DNA of 35,187 bases from JAAYCI01 sp031549285 (GTDB lineage Bacteria > Bacillota > Clostridia > Oscillospirales > Ruminococcaceae), in assembly GCA_031549285.1 (NCBI GenBank), contig JAVBPZ010000012.1, positions 1 to 35,187 of the forward strand, in the 5' to 3' direction. The notes below the pieces were generated by a model. That model did not search any database, had not been told where the DNA came from, and was given only the letters and a program-made list of their open reading frames with translations. Within the stretch, counting starts at the first letter, position 1. Each line of letters opens with the position of its first letter. Below are positions 1 to 7,881 of this stretch, piece by piece. The position numbers and the translations under genes are program-made.

Positions 1-11
1 AGAGCAGTTTT

Positions 12-276
12 GCCGTTTCAACGGCGGCAGGGCATGAGATGCAAGAGGCATGACCTTTTCAATGCGCCCTCAGGCGCCAGCCGGTACCAGCGCCTTCTAG
101 GCGCTGAGCAAGCCACCCGCTGAGCGGGTGGTCATGACGGAAGGCGGGGGATTCGAACCAGCGCTGGGTCAGCCGGATGCAAGCGAAGCGAGCAGGCGGC
201 ATCCAGTCGGGCGCAGCAAACGCACATAATCCGAACCCAAAGCCAACGGTGAGAATGGTTGGGGATGGGTTCGGAT
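12..276. repeat. Hairpin-rich repeat, possible IS200/IS605-type end
   Basis: A run of short perfect hairpins lies side by side: 12-25 (5-bp arms), 65-78 (GCGCC/GGCGC), 88-106 (CAGCGCC/GGCGCTG), 113-131 (CCACCCGC/GCGGGTGG), 175-204 (GGATGC/GCATCC) and 229-276 (11-bp arms ATCCGAACCCA/TGGGTTCGGAT). At 150-160 the minus strand carries a tRNA T-loop-like GGTTCGAATCC, but no tRNA can be folded around it. Strings of small palindromes like these are typical of the ends of IS200/IS605 elements and of dispersed intergenic repeats in gut Firmicutes. That link is from memory, and no transposase is present in the window. Confidence 0.45.
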
Positions 277-332
277 TTGTGCTAATAGTATGACAATAAT
301 AAAAAATATCGTAAGTAAGATTTTTTACACCT

Positions 333-611
333 TCATACTTTTGGGAGACGAAGCAAATTATCGTATGGTGTATCGTTCGCTTCAGAACGAACATATTTTT
401 CCATACGAACGCTCACCGCAGGAAGCAGTTCGGGGTAAGGAGAAATCCCCACACAAATACTACTCGGATTGTTGCACAAATGGTCATGCAGAACAGCTTT
501 GCTGTAGTACTGATTTGCGCCGTCACCCTCAAGGTAAATGTCGGAAATATCCTGACAAGAGGTCGAGTCATTGCAGCCGGGGCACATTCTTAGTTTGGTG
601 GCATAGAGCAT
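333..611 (-). CDS. DUF3892-like small protein
   Basis: A 92-residue protein of unknown function. The C-terminal half has the pattern I associate with DUF3892: a KYVRS stretch followed by N-D-T-x-x-D-N-L-L-x-L-P. The N-terminal part has CPGC (residues 10-13) and further cysteines that might bind metal; this is inference. The start ATG follows AAGGAAAGTAGG and lies just after the stop of the upstream small gene (621-767), so the two are probably one transcript. They run away from the XRE/ImmA-IrrE pair and share its control region. Base composition is AT-richer than the rest of the window, which suggests acquired DNA. No function can be given with confidence. Confidence 0.72.
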   Translation of the reverse strand: MLYATKLRMCPGCNDSTSCQDISDIYLEGDGANQYYSKAVLHDHLCNNPSSICVGISPYPELLPAVSVRMEKYVRSEANDTPYDNLLRLPKV

Positions 612-620
612 TGTTAATAC

Positions 621-767
621 CTACTTTCCTTTCGCTTTTGGTTTAGTTTGTGATAGGGCGCTTCCAGCAACAGATTTGGTTTTGCTGCTGGTTCGACCGT
701 CGCGAAGCAGCGAAGATGCTTTCCTAGCAACAGGGCGGGACGTCTGCTTGTGGTTAACTTTCGGCAT
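621..767 (-). CDS. Small basic protein (48 aa), first gene of the divergent unit
   Basis: An open frame of 48 codons starting with MPKVNHKQTSR and ending KAKGK. It is preceded by a good ribosome binding site (AAGGAG, seven bases before ATG). The protein is rich in Lys, Arg, Ser and Thr, has no predicted membrane segment and ends at a TAG ten bases before the next start. I do not recognise a domain; a nucleic-acid-binding or scaffold role would be only a guess from composition. The gene is real in my view because of the ribosome binding site, the tight spacing to the DUF3892-like gene and the strong promoter directly upstream at 811-839. Confidence 0.6.
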   Translation of the reverse strand: MPKVNHKQTSRPVARKASSLLRDGRTSSKTKSVAGSALSQTKPKAKGK

Positions 768-788
768 GAAAAAACTCCTTTACAATTT

Positions 789-876
789 GGTGTTGCATCG
801 ATGCAACACCATTATATCACTCCCGTTCCCCAAATGCAACACTTTTGTTGCATTTGGGGAACGGGAGTGATATTAT
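789..876. promoter_or_regulatory. Mirror-image divergent promoter with four TGTTGCAT operator half-sites
   Basis: A perfect inverted repeat has 27-bp arms at 814-840 and 847-873 around a 6-base centre. Each arm carries its own promoter pointing outward. Minus strand: TTGCAT (834-839), 17 bp, TATAAT (811-816). Plus strand: TTGCAT (848-853), 17 bp, TATTAT (871-876). A separate 22-bp perfect palindrome, 789-810, has the same TGTTGCAT/ATGCAACA core and lies at the expected minus-strand transcription start. Half-sites are at 791-798, 801-808, 835-842 and 846-853. The likely ligand is the adjacent XRE repressor, so both transcripts would be repressed together; this is inference. Confidence 0.7.
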
Positions 877-902
877 GAGAAATACAACTGGAGGTGCAAT
901 AA

Positions 903-1256
903 ATGGCTGATTTGAGTTTTGGAGAATATATCATAGCTTCACGGATGAAAAATAGTATGAGCCAACGTGCTTTAGCGGCGAAAGCCGGTGTGACAAATTC
1001 AACAATTAGTAGAATTGAGGCTAATTTAGTTAAGCCAGACCCTAGTACGCTGGAAAAACTTGCAGAGGCCCTTGCCGAAGACAAAAGCCTGCTGATGACC
1101 AAGTGCGGATATAGTGAAATACCCGAAGAATTTATTTTGATTGCTCGTCGAACAGGTGAACTAACACCAGAACAGCGCTTCCAAGTTTATCAAGCCTTGA
1201 ACGATACAATTGATGATGTTCTTCGCAAGGCAGAATTGGACGATGAGGACGATTAA
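903..1256 (+). CDS. XRE-family helix-turn-helix repressor
   Basis: A 117-residue DNA-binding protein. Residues 9-62 form a Cro/CI-type helix-turn-helix: the stretch SQRALAAKAGVTNSTISRIE is a standard helix 2-turn-recognition helix. The C-terminal half is acidic and may be for dimerisation or for contact with the peptidase. The ATG follows CTGGAGGTG at a suitable distance. It lies downstream of the mirrored promoter with TGTTGCAT half-sites, its probable operator. XRE regulators next to ImmA/IrrE-type peptidases are known from ICEBs1 (ImmR/ImmA), where the peptidase cleaves the repressor. The same arrangement here suggests a stress-derepressed switch controlling the divergent DUF3892 unit. Confidence 0.9.
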   Translation: MADLSFGEYIIASRMKNSMSQRALAAKAGVTNSTISRIEANLVKPDPSTLEKLAEALAEDKSLLMTKCGYSEIPEEFILIARRTGELTPEQRFQVYQALNDTIDDVLRKAELDDEDD

Positions 1257-1307
1257 ATAGAGAAGTACGATTGGGAAGAAATTACTGCTCGTGCATACCT
1301 CGCTCTT

Positions 1308-1895
1308 ATGGAAACAGGAGCCCTAGCCTTTCCGCTGCAGCCAAAACAAATTCGGTGTAAAGGTGTTCAAATAATGAGTTACCAGAAATACTCACGACTT
1401 GCCGAAATCCCAATATCTTATATCACCTGTGACCATGAATTTGATGATGCTTTTTTGTGTTCGGAGTTGCGGCCGGGATTAAAACTTATTCTTTACAATA
1501 AAGATAAAAATGATAGCAGAATGAAGCATACCCTCTGGCATGAAATTGGACATATTAAATGTGGACATACTTCGCATGGAAACGGACAAGAAGTTGAGGC
1601 CAACTTTTTTGCGGCCCAAGCTAATGCGCCGAATATTTTAATTAGGGAATTACACGAAAGGGGCTATCCCCCGACTCCAAAGCTATTGGTTGATTGTTTT
1701 GGTTTGAGTAATGAAGCTGCACAGAAAAAAATGAAATACCTCGCCACACATAAGTATTCGCATAAAAACGAATTTGATGATGTGATTCTTACACAATTCC
1801 AAAGCTATCTGAATACAAAATATCCCGCCAAGGGCAGGGCATACTATGATAGCTATGATGACGAGATGGAAAAAGAACGGCAAAACTGGTATTAG
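1308..1895 (+). CDS. ImmA/IrrE-type zinc metallopeptidase
   Basis: The protein carries the zinc peptidase motif HEIGH (His78, Glu79, His82 counted from the ATG) and a downstream ExEAN-like EVEANFFAA that supplies the third ligand, as in ImmA/IrrE (COG2856). The ATG at 1308 is the first standard start, but coding-like sequence in the same frame continues upstream to 1257. Those extra residues (YDWEEITARAYLAL) look like the normal family N-terminus. A GAGGA motif at 1245-1249 is seven bases before codon 1257, which is ATA and follows the XRE stop directly. The true start may therefore be a mutated ATG (now ATA), or the gene is N-terminally shortened by 17 residues. Likely partner and regulator of the XRE protein. 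Confidence 0.85.
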   Translation: METGALAFPLQPKQIRCKGVQIMSYQKYSRLAEIPISYITCDHEFDDAFLCSELRPGLKLILYNKDKNDSRMKHTLWHEIGHIKCGHTSHGNGQEVEANFFAAQANAPNILIRELHERGYPPTPKLLVDCFGLSNEAAQKKMKYLATHKYSHKNEFDDVILTQFQSYLNTKYPAKGRAYYDSYDDEMEKERQNWY

Positions 1896-1970
1896 AGGAA
1901 GATTGATTTATTGATACAATAAAAAACGACGGAGCTCTAATTGGGAAGCGCCGTTGCTGGCTATCGGTGT

Positions 1971-2006
1971 GGCACGGGCCTACCCGCCCGTGCCCTTGTT
2001 CTTTCT
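1971..2006 (+). terminator. Terminator-like hairpin after the peptidase gene
   Basis: Perfect 9-bp arms (GGCACGGGC / GCCCGTGCC, 1971-1979 and 1986-1994) with a 6-base loop, followed by a T-rich stretch on the plus strand. It lies between the convergent peptidase gene and the membrane protein gene at 2086. The T-tract is interrupted, so termination strength is uncertain. Confidence 0.55.
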
Positions 2007-2085
2007 CTCCGCTTGCTGTTTCTTCTGCATTCGCTGTACGCAAATATGCGAAAGAGGCAAAGGGAGCAAGCCGACATAGTTTTCT

Positions 2086-3663
2086 TCAGCCCTCTTCGTC
2101 CTCTACCGTGACGTCCTTGCCAAAAAAGGTGCCGATGTAGCTGTTGATCCAGGACTCTATATCGTCGGAGCCGGAAACGAGCGTTTCATTCACGCCGGCC
2201 GGTACCTGTGCGGGGCGCACCAGTGTTACCTGGGTGGTGTCGTCCTGTTCCAGCAGCACCCAGTTTTCGTTCATGACCTGGCGGTAGTGCCCGGCTTTGC
2301 CGTTCAGCAGGTCCCGGTAGATGTGCACGGAGTTCGGCAGGATCTGTTTGCCGGTGTAGCGGCCGCCCAGCAGTGTCATGCCGGAAAAGAACACAAACAG
2401 CAAGGCGAGCGCCCCGGCCAGGCCGCGCTGCTGCCAGCGGACAAGGTGCCAGCGGCGCCGGGACAGCCAGCCGCACAGGTAAAAGAGGCTCGCGTACCAG
2501 AACAGCACCAGTACGAAATAAGCCATGTAAGCGACGCGGCCCTCTACCACTTTGTTGCCGGTGGTGTAAGCATATGGGAAACATGCGGCCGCTACCGCGA
2601 AGACCGCCAACAAAAACGGCAGGGCCGGGTACCGGAACGAAAAGGATGTTTTACGCGCAATGTAGTAGAAAAATGGCAGCAATGCCACCGAAAACGGCAG
2701 AATCCAGGATGGCAACAGGCAGTCCATGAACAGGTACTGGACAGACAGCACCGCGAAATAGGCACCGCGGAGAGGGGAGCCGGCGTATGAGGTACCCCAG
2801 GAGTCCTGGCGCAGGGCGTTGCCGGGGGCCAGGATGTTGGCCAGGAACAGTACTGCCAGAAGCGCGGCCAGCAGAGCGGAAAACAGGATTTTCTGTTTGT
2901 GCCGGGCGTCCCAGACGATGCGCACGGCCAGAAAAACCAGCGCATATGCCACCATGGGAAGCGAGGAATTGATATGGGAGCCCGCGATAAGCACCGCCAA
3001 AACCACCAGGCCGATCTTTACCAGCACGCCGCCCCAGCGGGTTTTTGGCTGCAAAAACAACAACGAAAAGAAAAACAGCAGCCAGGTGAACGGCAGGGAA
3101 TACCCGCAGATGGCGGCCAGCCAGGGCAGTACCTCGCTGGACCAGGCCAGGGGAGTGAAGTTAAAAAAGAGAAACACAAAACCGGAAGTCAAGAAAGCGA
3201 TATGCCACCATTTCAGGCCCAGGTACCGGCGGGATACCGTGAAAAAGAAGGTGACGATGCTGGCGACGAACAGCAGTGTGTAGAGAAAAAGCTGCCACTG
3301 GTGCGCGCCTACCGAAATGGACATGCCGCCCAGGGAACAAAAAAAGAGCGTGGAGTACGATCCCGCCCAGGTTTGGACATAGTATATGGTGCTGTCCCAG
3401 GCGCCGCGAAGTAGCCCAAAAACCGAGCCGGTCTGCTGCCAGGCGTCGTGCGCGCGGGTGTTGAAGCCGAAATCATCCACCACAGGGAAGTTATAAAAAC
3501 TGATGATGAGCAGCGCCAGTACCGTGAAAGCGGCGGCAGCCACCGCCAGCAGGGCTACTGCCTTTTCCAGGCGGACGGTCTTTTCCCCCGCGGGGTTTGT
3601 GCCATCGCCTGTTTTTGGGGGGGCCGCCGGGGCCGTAGCAGACATTGCCGGGGTTTCAGTCAT
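2086..3663 (-). CDS. Polytopic membrane protein, DUF6056-like (GT-C-type)
   Basis: A 525-residue integral membrane protein with about a dozen hydrophobic segments after a proline/alanine-rich cytoplasmic N-terminus (residues 1-30). After the first membrane segment there is the acidic motif VVDDFGF (about residues 61-67), the position where GT-C glycosyltransferases and DUF6056 proteins keep their catalytic or metal-binding acid. About 90 hydrophilic residues form the C-terminal, probably extracytoplasmic, end. The ATG follows CGGAGGAC and overlaps the last codons of the upstream glycosyltransferase gene by 8 bp, so the two are translationally coupled. The likely role is transfer of sugars from a lipid-linked donor during envelope glycan or teichoic-acid decoration. 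Family assignment is from memory. Confidence 0.72.
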   Translation of the reverse strand: MTETPAMSATAPAAPPKTGDGTNPAGEKTVRLEKAVALLAVAAAAFTVLALLIISFYNFPVVDDFGFNTRAHDAWQQTGSVFGLLRGAWDSTIYYVQTWAGSYSTLFFCSLGGMSISVGAHQWQLFLYTLLFVASIVTFFFTVSRRYLGLKWWHIAFLTSGFVFLFFNFTPLAWSSEVLPWLAAICGYSLPFTWLLFFFSLLFLQPKTRWGGVLVKIGLVVLAVLIAGSHINSSLPMVAYALVFLAVRIVWDARHKQKILFSALLAALLAVLFLANILAPGNALRQDSWGTSYAGSPLRGAYFAVLSVQYLFMDCLLPSWILPFSVALLPFFYYIARKTSFSFRYPALPFLLAVFAVAAACFPYAYTTGNKVVEGRVAYMAYFVLVLFWYASLFYLCGWLSRRRWHLVRWQQRGLAGALALLFVFFSGMTLLGGRYTGKQILPNSVHIYRDLLNGKAGHYRQVMNENWVLLEQDDTTQVTLVRPAQVPAGVNETLVSGSDDIESWINSYIGTFFGKDVTVEDEEG

Positions 3664-4393
3664 TTGTTTTGTCCTCCGAAAAATGCAGCTGTTTCCACAG
3701 CCGAAGAATGTTTTTCATGTAGTTTGAGATGGTTCCTGCCACTTTTACTTTGGTGTCGTCGTTATCCACCCAGGTGATAGGGACCTCGCAGATATCCATG
3801 CGCATGCGCTCGGCACGGACCATCAGCTCGATGCAGTAAAACCAGCCGGAGGTCGGCGCGGTTACCGCCATCAGCTGGTCCAGCGCGTCCCGCCGGAAGA
3901 ATTTGAACCCGCAGACGGCGTCGTCAATTTTCATGTGAAAGAACAGCTTTAACAAATATTTAAGGCCGTAAGATGTTACGCGACGCATTTTATGCCGCCC
4001 AACAATTTTGGATTTTTTACTGAGGCGCGAGGCGTTGAAGATTTGTATCTGGCTGTTTTCGGCAAAGGTTTGGTCCATGGTAAGCAGGCAGGCAAGGTCG
4101 GTGGACAGGTCGATGTCCATGTAACCGACGATTTCATAGCGGTTTTCCTGTACGCCGCTGCGAAAGGCGATGCCCACACCGCGCTCATTCAGCCGCAGGC
4201 AGCCGACGTTTTCAAAGCGGGCGGCATAGTCCTGCGCCATCTGCCAGGTGGCGTCCACCGAGCCGTTGTCCACAATGGTGATGTGGTAGCGCCCGGCGAA
4301 GTGCGCATCCATGAAACGGACGGTTTCGCAAACGCCATGGTCGATGCGCCGTTCTTCATTCAACACCGGGAAAATTACGTGAATTTTGTTCAA
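3656..4393 (-). CDS. Family 2 glycosyltransferase (dolichyl/undecaprenyl-phosphate sugar transferase-like)
   Basis: A 245-residue GT-A fold transferase. It has the N-terminal nucleotide-binding pattern FPVLNEERRI, an acid at VDNGSVDAT (Asp42) and the DxD-like MDIDLST (Asp93/Asp95), as in DPM1-type enzymes. Enzymes of this class load a sugar from a nucleotide donor onto a polyprenyl phosphate at the inner membrane face. The start is TTG (4391-4393), seven bases after a strong AAAGGAGG; no ATG fits. It has no C-terminal membrane anchor. Its neighbour (2086-3663) overlaps it and is a polytopic GT-C-like protein, so the pair plausibly makes and uses a lipid-linked sugar. Confidence 0.88.
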   Translation of the reverse strand: MNKIHVIFPVLNEERRIDHGVCETVRFMDAHFAGRYHITIVDNGSVDATWQMAQDYAARFENVGCLRLNERGVGIAFRSGVQENRYEIVGYMDIDLSTDLACLLTMDQTFAENSQIQIFNASRLSKKSKIVGRHKMRRVTSYGLKYLLKLFFHMKIDDAVCGFKFFRRDALDQLMAVTAPTSGWFYCIELMVRAERMRMDICEVPITWVDNDDTKVKVAGTISNYMKNILRLWKQLHFSEDKTND

Positions 4394-4608
4394 GGATGCG
4401 CCTCCTTTCTAAACCGGCCGGATATACCGCTAGGGTTTATTTGCCAACGAAGCGAGAAATACGCGAAAGATTGGTTTGGACAAGCCGGAATGAGGCGGGC
4501 CAGGAAGGACGGCCTATATTGGTGCAACAACAGTATAACAGGTTCTGGTAAAAAATTACAGATGCCGGCGCCGCCGTGGGGCGGGCGTCCCGAATGCCGC
4601 CGGGCGGA

Positions 4609-6042
4609 TTATGGCGCGCCGTTTTGTGGCGGTGCTTTTTTGGCAAAGCGGGAAAACAGCGGCGGCAGGGGCTGCAACAGGAAACGGGCGCCTTCGTCCG
4701 CCACCGGGATCATAAACAAAAGAAAAGGAATGCTGTAGGTGAAAAAGGTTTCCCAGATTTGCAGGAACAGCAGTACCCCCACCATGGCAAGGCCGGAAAA
4801 AAAGACGCCGTCTACCTGTGGTTTTAAAAACTGGCTGACAGCCCCGGCCAACAGAAGCAGCAGCAGCGCCGGCAGCACACCGACATTGGATGCGGTAGGG
4901 CTGGGGCTGGAATGAATGAACTGGCTCCAGGGGATATGCAGTTTCTGCCACTGATGTGTGAAAAGACCGATGGGGCCCATTTCCGCCAGGCGGGCGCGGA
5001 TGGTTTCCATGGCGAGGGCGTGCCGCGCCTGTTTGTTGGGGGCCTCGTACGTTTGGGCGGAGAACGCGGGGTTAAACTGGCCGTCCTCCAGCAGCCCGGT
5101 GGCTATGTAATAAGACAGCGGGTATTCATATACCTCAGCCGCAGACATATCGATGTATTTGCTGTGCTGCCACAGCTGGCGGAACCCAAACTGGGTGAGG
5201 GAAAAACACACCACCAAAACCAGGCCATAGACCAGCGCCTGGCGCCAGTGGAAGGCGAAAATGACAAACAAGACCGCGGCGACAAGCAGAATGGTGGTAG
5301 AACCGGCCATAAGCGCGGCGGCGCCGAACAGCGCACCACTGAGGCAAAACAGCAAAATTTTTGACAGGCGGCCGGTGCGCTTCACCGCCAGGGATAAAAA
5401 GAAAACAGCGGCGAATAAATAAGGATAACACAGCTGATGCGTATAGCCTTCAAAAACAGCATAGCGCAGCGGGCTGAGCACCAGCAGCGCCAAGATACCG
5501 ATGGAAAGTGTGCGACGGGTGCCGAACCAAAGGCGCAGGGCGCCGATGAAAAACAGGATAGCGACATCGATGCCCACGGCAGCCAGCAGGCCATATGCTT
5601 GGTGGGGGGCGATGAAGGCGGACAGCCCAGTAGCGGTAACAACCCACCGGAACAGGTACAGTTCCGCTATAATGAACGTTTGGTGGGGGTAGCGCAGGAC
5701 ATAGGGGACGCTGTCGGTAAAATGGCCGTGTTCCATCAGTTCGTTCACGGCGGTGTATACAGCCTCCCAGTCGCCGGTGTGGCGCATGAAGGAAAGGCCG
5801 TTGAGGGCCATATAGACCTGGACGCCAGCCGTGGCGGCCAGCAAAACCAAAAAAGCAATAAAAAGAGCCCGGGTGGGAAGCGAAGCGCGGTTTGAAAGCC
5901 ATACCACCCCCAGCCCGACCAGCAGCACGACCACGGCGGGAAGCAGGTACCAAGGCGTGCGGTGGAAGCTGGCGATGAAAGCAAACAGGAACAGCACGAA
6001 GAACAGCGCCCAGAATGCCTTTTGCAAGGTGGTTTTTGCCAC
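4609..6042 (-). CDS. Polytopic membrane glycosyltransferase-like protein
   Basis: About 477 residues with 10-12 hydrophobic segments. I chose the GTG at 6042 because it has AAGGGGTG just upstream and the first membrane helix follows at once; an open extension up to 6135 is hydrophilic and unlike a membrane protein. A GDWEAVYTAVNEL segment in the first extracytoplasmic loop resembles the acidic first loop of GT39/GT87-type transferases, and RYPHQ follows. The exact family is not certain. It is the first gene of a same-strand group with the GT2 enzyme and the DUF6056-like protein, although a gap of about 215 bp separates it from the next gene. Probable role: envelope polysaccharide or glycolipid assembly. 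Confidence 0.72.
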   Translation of the reverse strand: MAKTTLQKAFWALFFVLFLFAFIASFHRTPWYLLPAVVVLLVGLGVVWLSNRASLPTRALFIAFLVLLAATAGVQVYMALNGLSFMRHTGDWEAVYTAVNELMEHGHFTDSVPYVLRYPHQTFIIAELYLFRWVVTATGLSAFIAPHQAYGLLAAVGIDVAILFFIGALRLWFGTRRTLSIGILALLVLSPLRYAVFEGYTHQLCYPYLFAAVFFLSLAVKRTGRLSKILLFCLSGALFGAAALMAGSTTILLVAAVLFVIFAFHWRQALVYGLVLVVCFSLTQFGFRQLWQHSKYIDMSAAEVYEYPLSYYIATGLLEDGQFNPAFSAQTYEAPNKQARHALAMETIRARLAEMGPIGLFTHQWQKLHIPWSQFIHSSPSPTASNVGVLPALLLLLLAGAVSQFLKPQVDGVFFSGLAMVGVLLFLQIWETFFTYSIPFLLFMIPVADEGARFLLQPLPPLFSRFAKKAPPQNGAP

Positions 6043-6159
6043 AACAACACCCCTTTTTGCTGCGAATGGTGATGTACTATGAAGCGGGCATGTTTCTGGC
6101 TGGAAACAAGCCCAGAAAACCCTGTGTGAAGCCATGCCGGTTCGGTTTTATCCAAAATA

Positions 6160-6188
6160 ATTATAGGGGATAGAAGGGCGAAAAGCAA
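6160..6188 (-). promoter_or_regulatory. Promoter for the 4609-6042 membrane protein gene
   Basis: Minus-strand TTGCTT (6183-6188), 17-bp spacer and a perfect TATAAT (6160-6165). This gives a 5' leader of roughly 110 bases before the GTG at 6042 and supports that start over longer alternatives. Confidence 0.65.
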
Positions 6189-6261
6189 TAAAACGATGGA
6201 TCGACGGCTGTGTGGAACGGTGGGCTGCTGTGCAGATGGGAATTTGGCCAAAAGCGCCCCT

Positions 6262-6293
6262 GCACAAAAAAACACCCGGCAGAACCCGCCGGG
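6262..6293 (-). terminator. Intrinsic terminator of msrAB
   Basis: On the minus strand, stem CCCGGC/GCCGGG (6275-6280 with 6288-6293, 7-base loop) is followed by a run of seven T within TGTTTTTTTG. It lies about 230 bases downstream of the msrAB stop; no gene intervenes in 6189-6519. Confidence 0.7.
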
Positions 6294-6519
6294 CCTGTGC
6301 CTGGGGGAATATCTGCCGGGGAAGGTGTTTTGGTGCCGCGGGGGTGTTCCATGGTTTGCGCCAGCATGTGCGCCGCGGTTTGCGCAGCCGGGCAAGCAGT
6401 ATGAAGAAGGGCTGGGGATAGGGCGGATGGGCGTATATTTGCATGGAGGCGCCGCTTTCCGCTAACACCATGGGTGTTGGCATATGTGGATTTGCATAGA
6501 ACAATAAAAAGAAGGACGT

Positions 6520-7581
6520 TTATCGGTCGATAGCGGGGCCGCCCACCAGCGGAAGAAACGCGCCATAGCCTTCTTTCTCCATTTCCTCCGCCGGAATGAA
6601 ACGCAGGGAAGCACTGTTGATGCAATAGCGCAGGCCGCCGGCGGCCGCCGGGCCGTCGGTAAACACATGGCCCAGGTGGGCGTCGCCGCCGGTGCTGCGA
6701 ACCTCGGTACGGATAAGGCCGTGGGAGGCGTCCTTTATTTCGCGCAGTGCGGCGGGGTCTATGGGACGCGAAAAGCTGGGCCAGCCGCAGCCGGAGTCGA
6801 ACTTATCACTGGAAACAAACAGCGGCTGGCCGGTGGTAACGTCCACGTAAATGCCGCGGCGATGATTGTCCCAGAATTCGTTCTGGAAAGGCGGTTCGGT
6901 GGCGCTGTTTTGGGTTACGTCATATTGCAGTGGGGTCAGCTGCTGGCGCAGGGTGTCGGCGCTGGGGGCGGGGTAAGCGGCACCGGCGACAATGTTTGGG
7001 GCAGGTGTGACGGCCGGTGTGGCAGAGGGTGCGTTGCCAGGGGATGGCCGGGGTGTGGGCGCGGGGGGTGGTGCTGGTTCTGCCGGGGCCTGGGCGGCGC
7101 GGGCAAAGAGTTCCGGTCCGATGTGGCAGTAGCCGCCGGGGTGCTTGTCCAGGTATTTTTGGTGGGTTTCCTCGGCGGGGAAGAACTGCCGCAGGGGTTT
7201 TGCCTCAATGGCGATGGGCATTACCAGCTGTTTTTGCAGCGTGTCCAGTGAAGCGCGGATGCGCGGCAGGTCGGTGGGGTCGGTATAGTAAATGCCGGTG
7301 CGGTACTGGCGGCCAACATCGCCCCCCTGGCGGTTTACGGCGGTGGGGTCGATGGCGTCATAATAGAGGGTCAGTATGGTTTCCAGCGACAGCCGGGTTT
7401 CATCGTACTGGATGTGTACGGTTTCCGCATGGTCGGTGCCGGAATAGCATACGTCCTCATAGGTGGGGTTTTGGGTTTTGCCGTTGGCGTAGCCAACCTC
7501 GGTTTTTTTCACGCCGGGGACCAGATCAAAGTATTTCTGGGTGCCCCAAAAGCACCCGCCGGCCAGATAAATGTCTTTCAT
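6520..7581 (-). CDS. msrAB: Bifunctional peptide methionine sulfoxide reductase MsrA-MsrB
   Basis: The enzyme repairs both S- and R-methionine sulfoxide in proteins. The N-terminal MsrA domain (residues 1 to about 160) has the catalytic GCFWG at Cys10 and a resolving-type Cys in GGYCHIG. The C-terminal MsrB domain (about 215-353) has FDSGCGWPSF and the catalytic RYCINSASLRF (Cys320). A Pro/Ala-rich linker of about 50 residues joins them, longer than in most fusions. The zinc-binding CxxC pairs of many MsrB proteins are absent, as in other MsrA-MsrB fusions. No signal peptide is seen, so it should be cytoplasmic. The ATG follows GGAGGACACGAA, and a small hairpin (7596-7610, TGCGCC/GGCGCA) lies just upstream of the ribosome binding site. 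Fits with the desulfoferrodoxin gene as oxidative-stress defence. Confidence 0.95.
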   Translation of the reverse strand: MKDIYLAGGCFWGTQKYFDLVPGVKKTEVGYANGKTQNPTYEDVCYSGTDHAETVHIQYDETRLSLETILTLYYDAIDPTAVNRQGGDVGRQYRTGIYYTDPTDLPRIRASLDTLQKQLVMPIAIEAKPLRQFFPAEETHQKYLDKHPGGYCHIGPELFARAAQAPAEPAPPPAPTPRPSPGNAPSATPAVTPAPNIVAGAAYPAPSADTLRQQLTPLQYDVTQNSATEPPFQNEFWDNHRRGIYVDVTTGQPLFVSSDKFDSGCGWPSFSRPIDPAALREIKDASHGLIRTEVRSTGGDAHLGHVFTDGPAAAGGLRYCINSASLRFIPAEEMEKEGYGAFLPLVGGPAIDR

Positions 7582-7644
7582 TTCGTGTCCTCCAGTGCGC
7601 CGGTGGCGCAGGCGGGTGGCGGAACGGCAGGTTCGCCACGTGGA

Positions 7645-7820
7645 TAATGGGTATTAACCCCAGGGAAGAGCCCCGGTCCCGCGCGTTTCGCGTTTTCCGC
7701 GGCAGCCCGTAGGCCGCCATCCCTTGAGTCTCTTTGGCAGAGACTGCGGGGTAGTTAGCCGTTGTCGCCCTCCTCCCGTGGCCATGCGCATGCAAGTATG
7801 CGCGCGGTGCTCGTAACAAA
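7645..7820 (-). repeat. Structured intergenic repeat, copy A
   Basis: On the minus strand this matches the repeat at 26258-26442 over most of its length and the shorter copy at 27747-27886. The core hairpin at 7701-7718 is identical in all three: 7-bp stem with a UACG loop when read on the minus strand. The inner TTAATACCC motif is also shared. It fills most of the gap between glpP and msrAB and would lie in the msrAB 5' untranslated region if the promoter is beyond it. Confidence 0.75.
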
Positions 7821-7881
7821 GAACAAATATACTAATAGGAATATCGTTGCAAATAATACAAAAGGGATTGTTTTGGTTAGC

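Noticed and set aside
148..240. Possible tRNA gene on the minus strand (T-loop GGTTCGAATCC)
   Set aside because: The flanking bases do not form a T-stem, anticodon arm or acceptor stem; only the loop motif is tRNA-like.
4437..4500. Fourth copy of the UACG-hairpin repeat
   Set aside because: Only a short stretch (GCCAACGAAGCGAG and CGCGAAA) matches; the diagnostic hairpin is missing.
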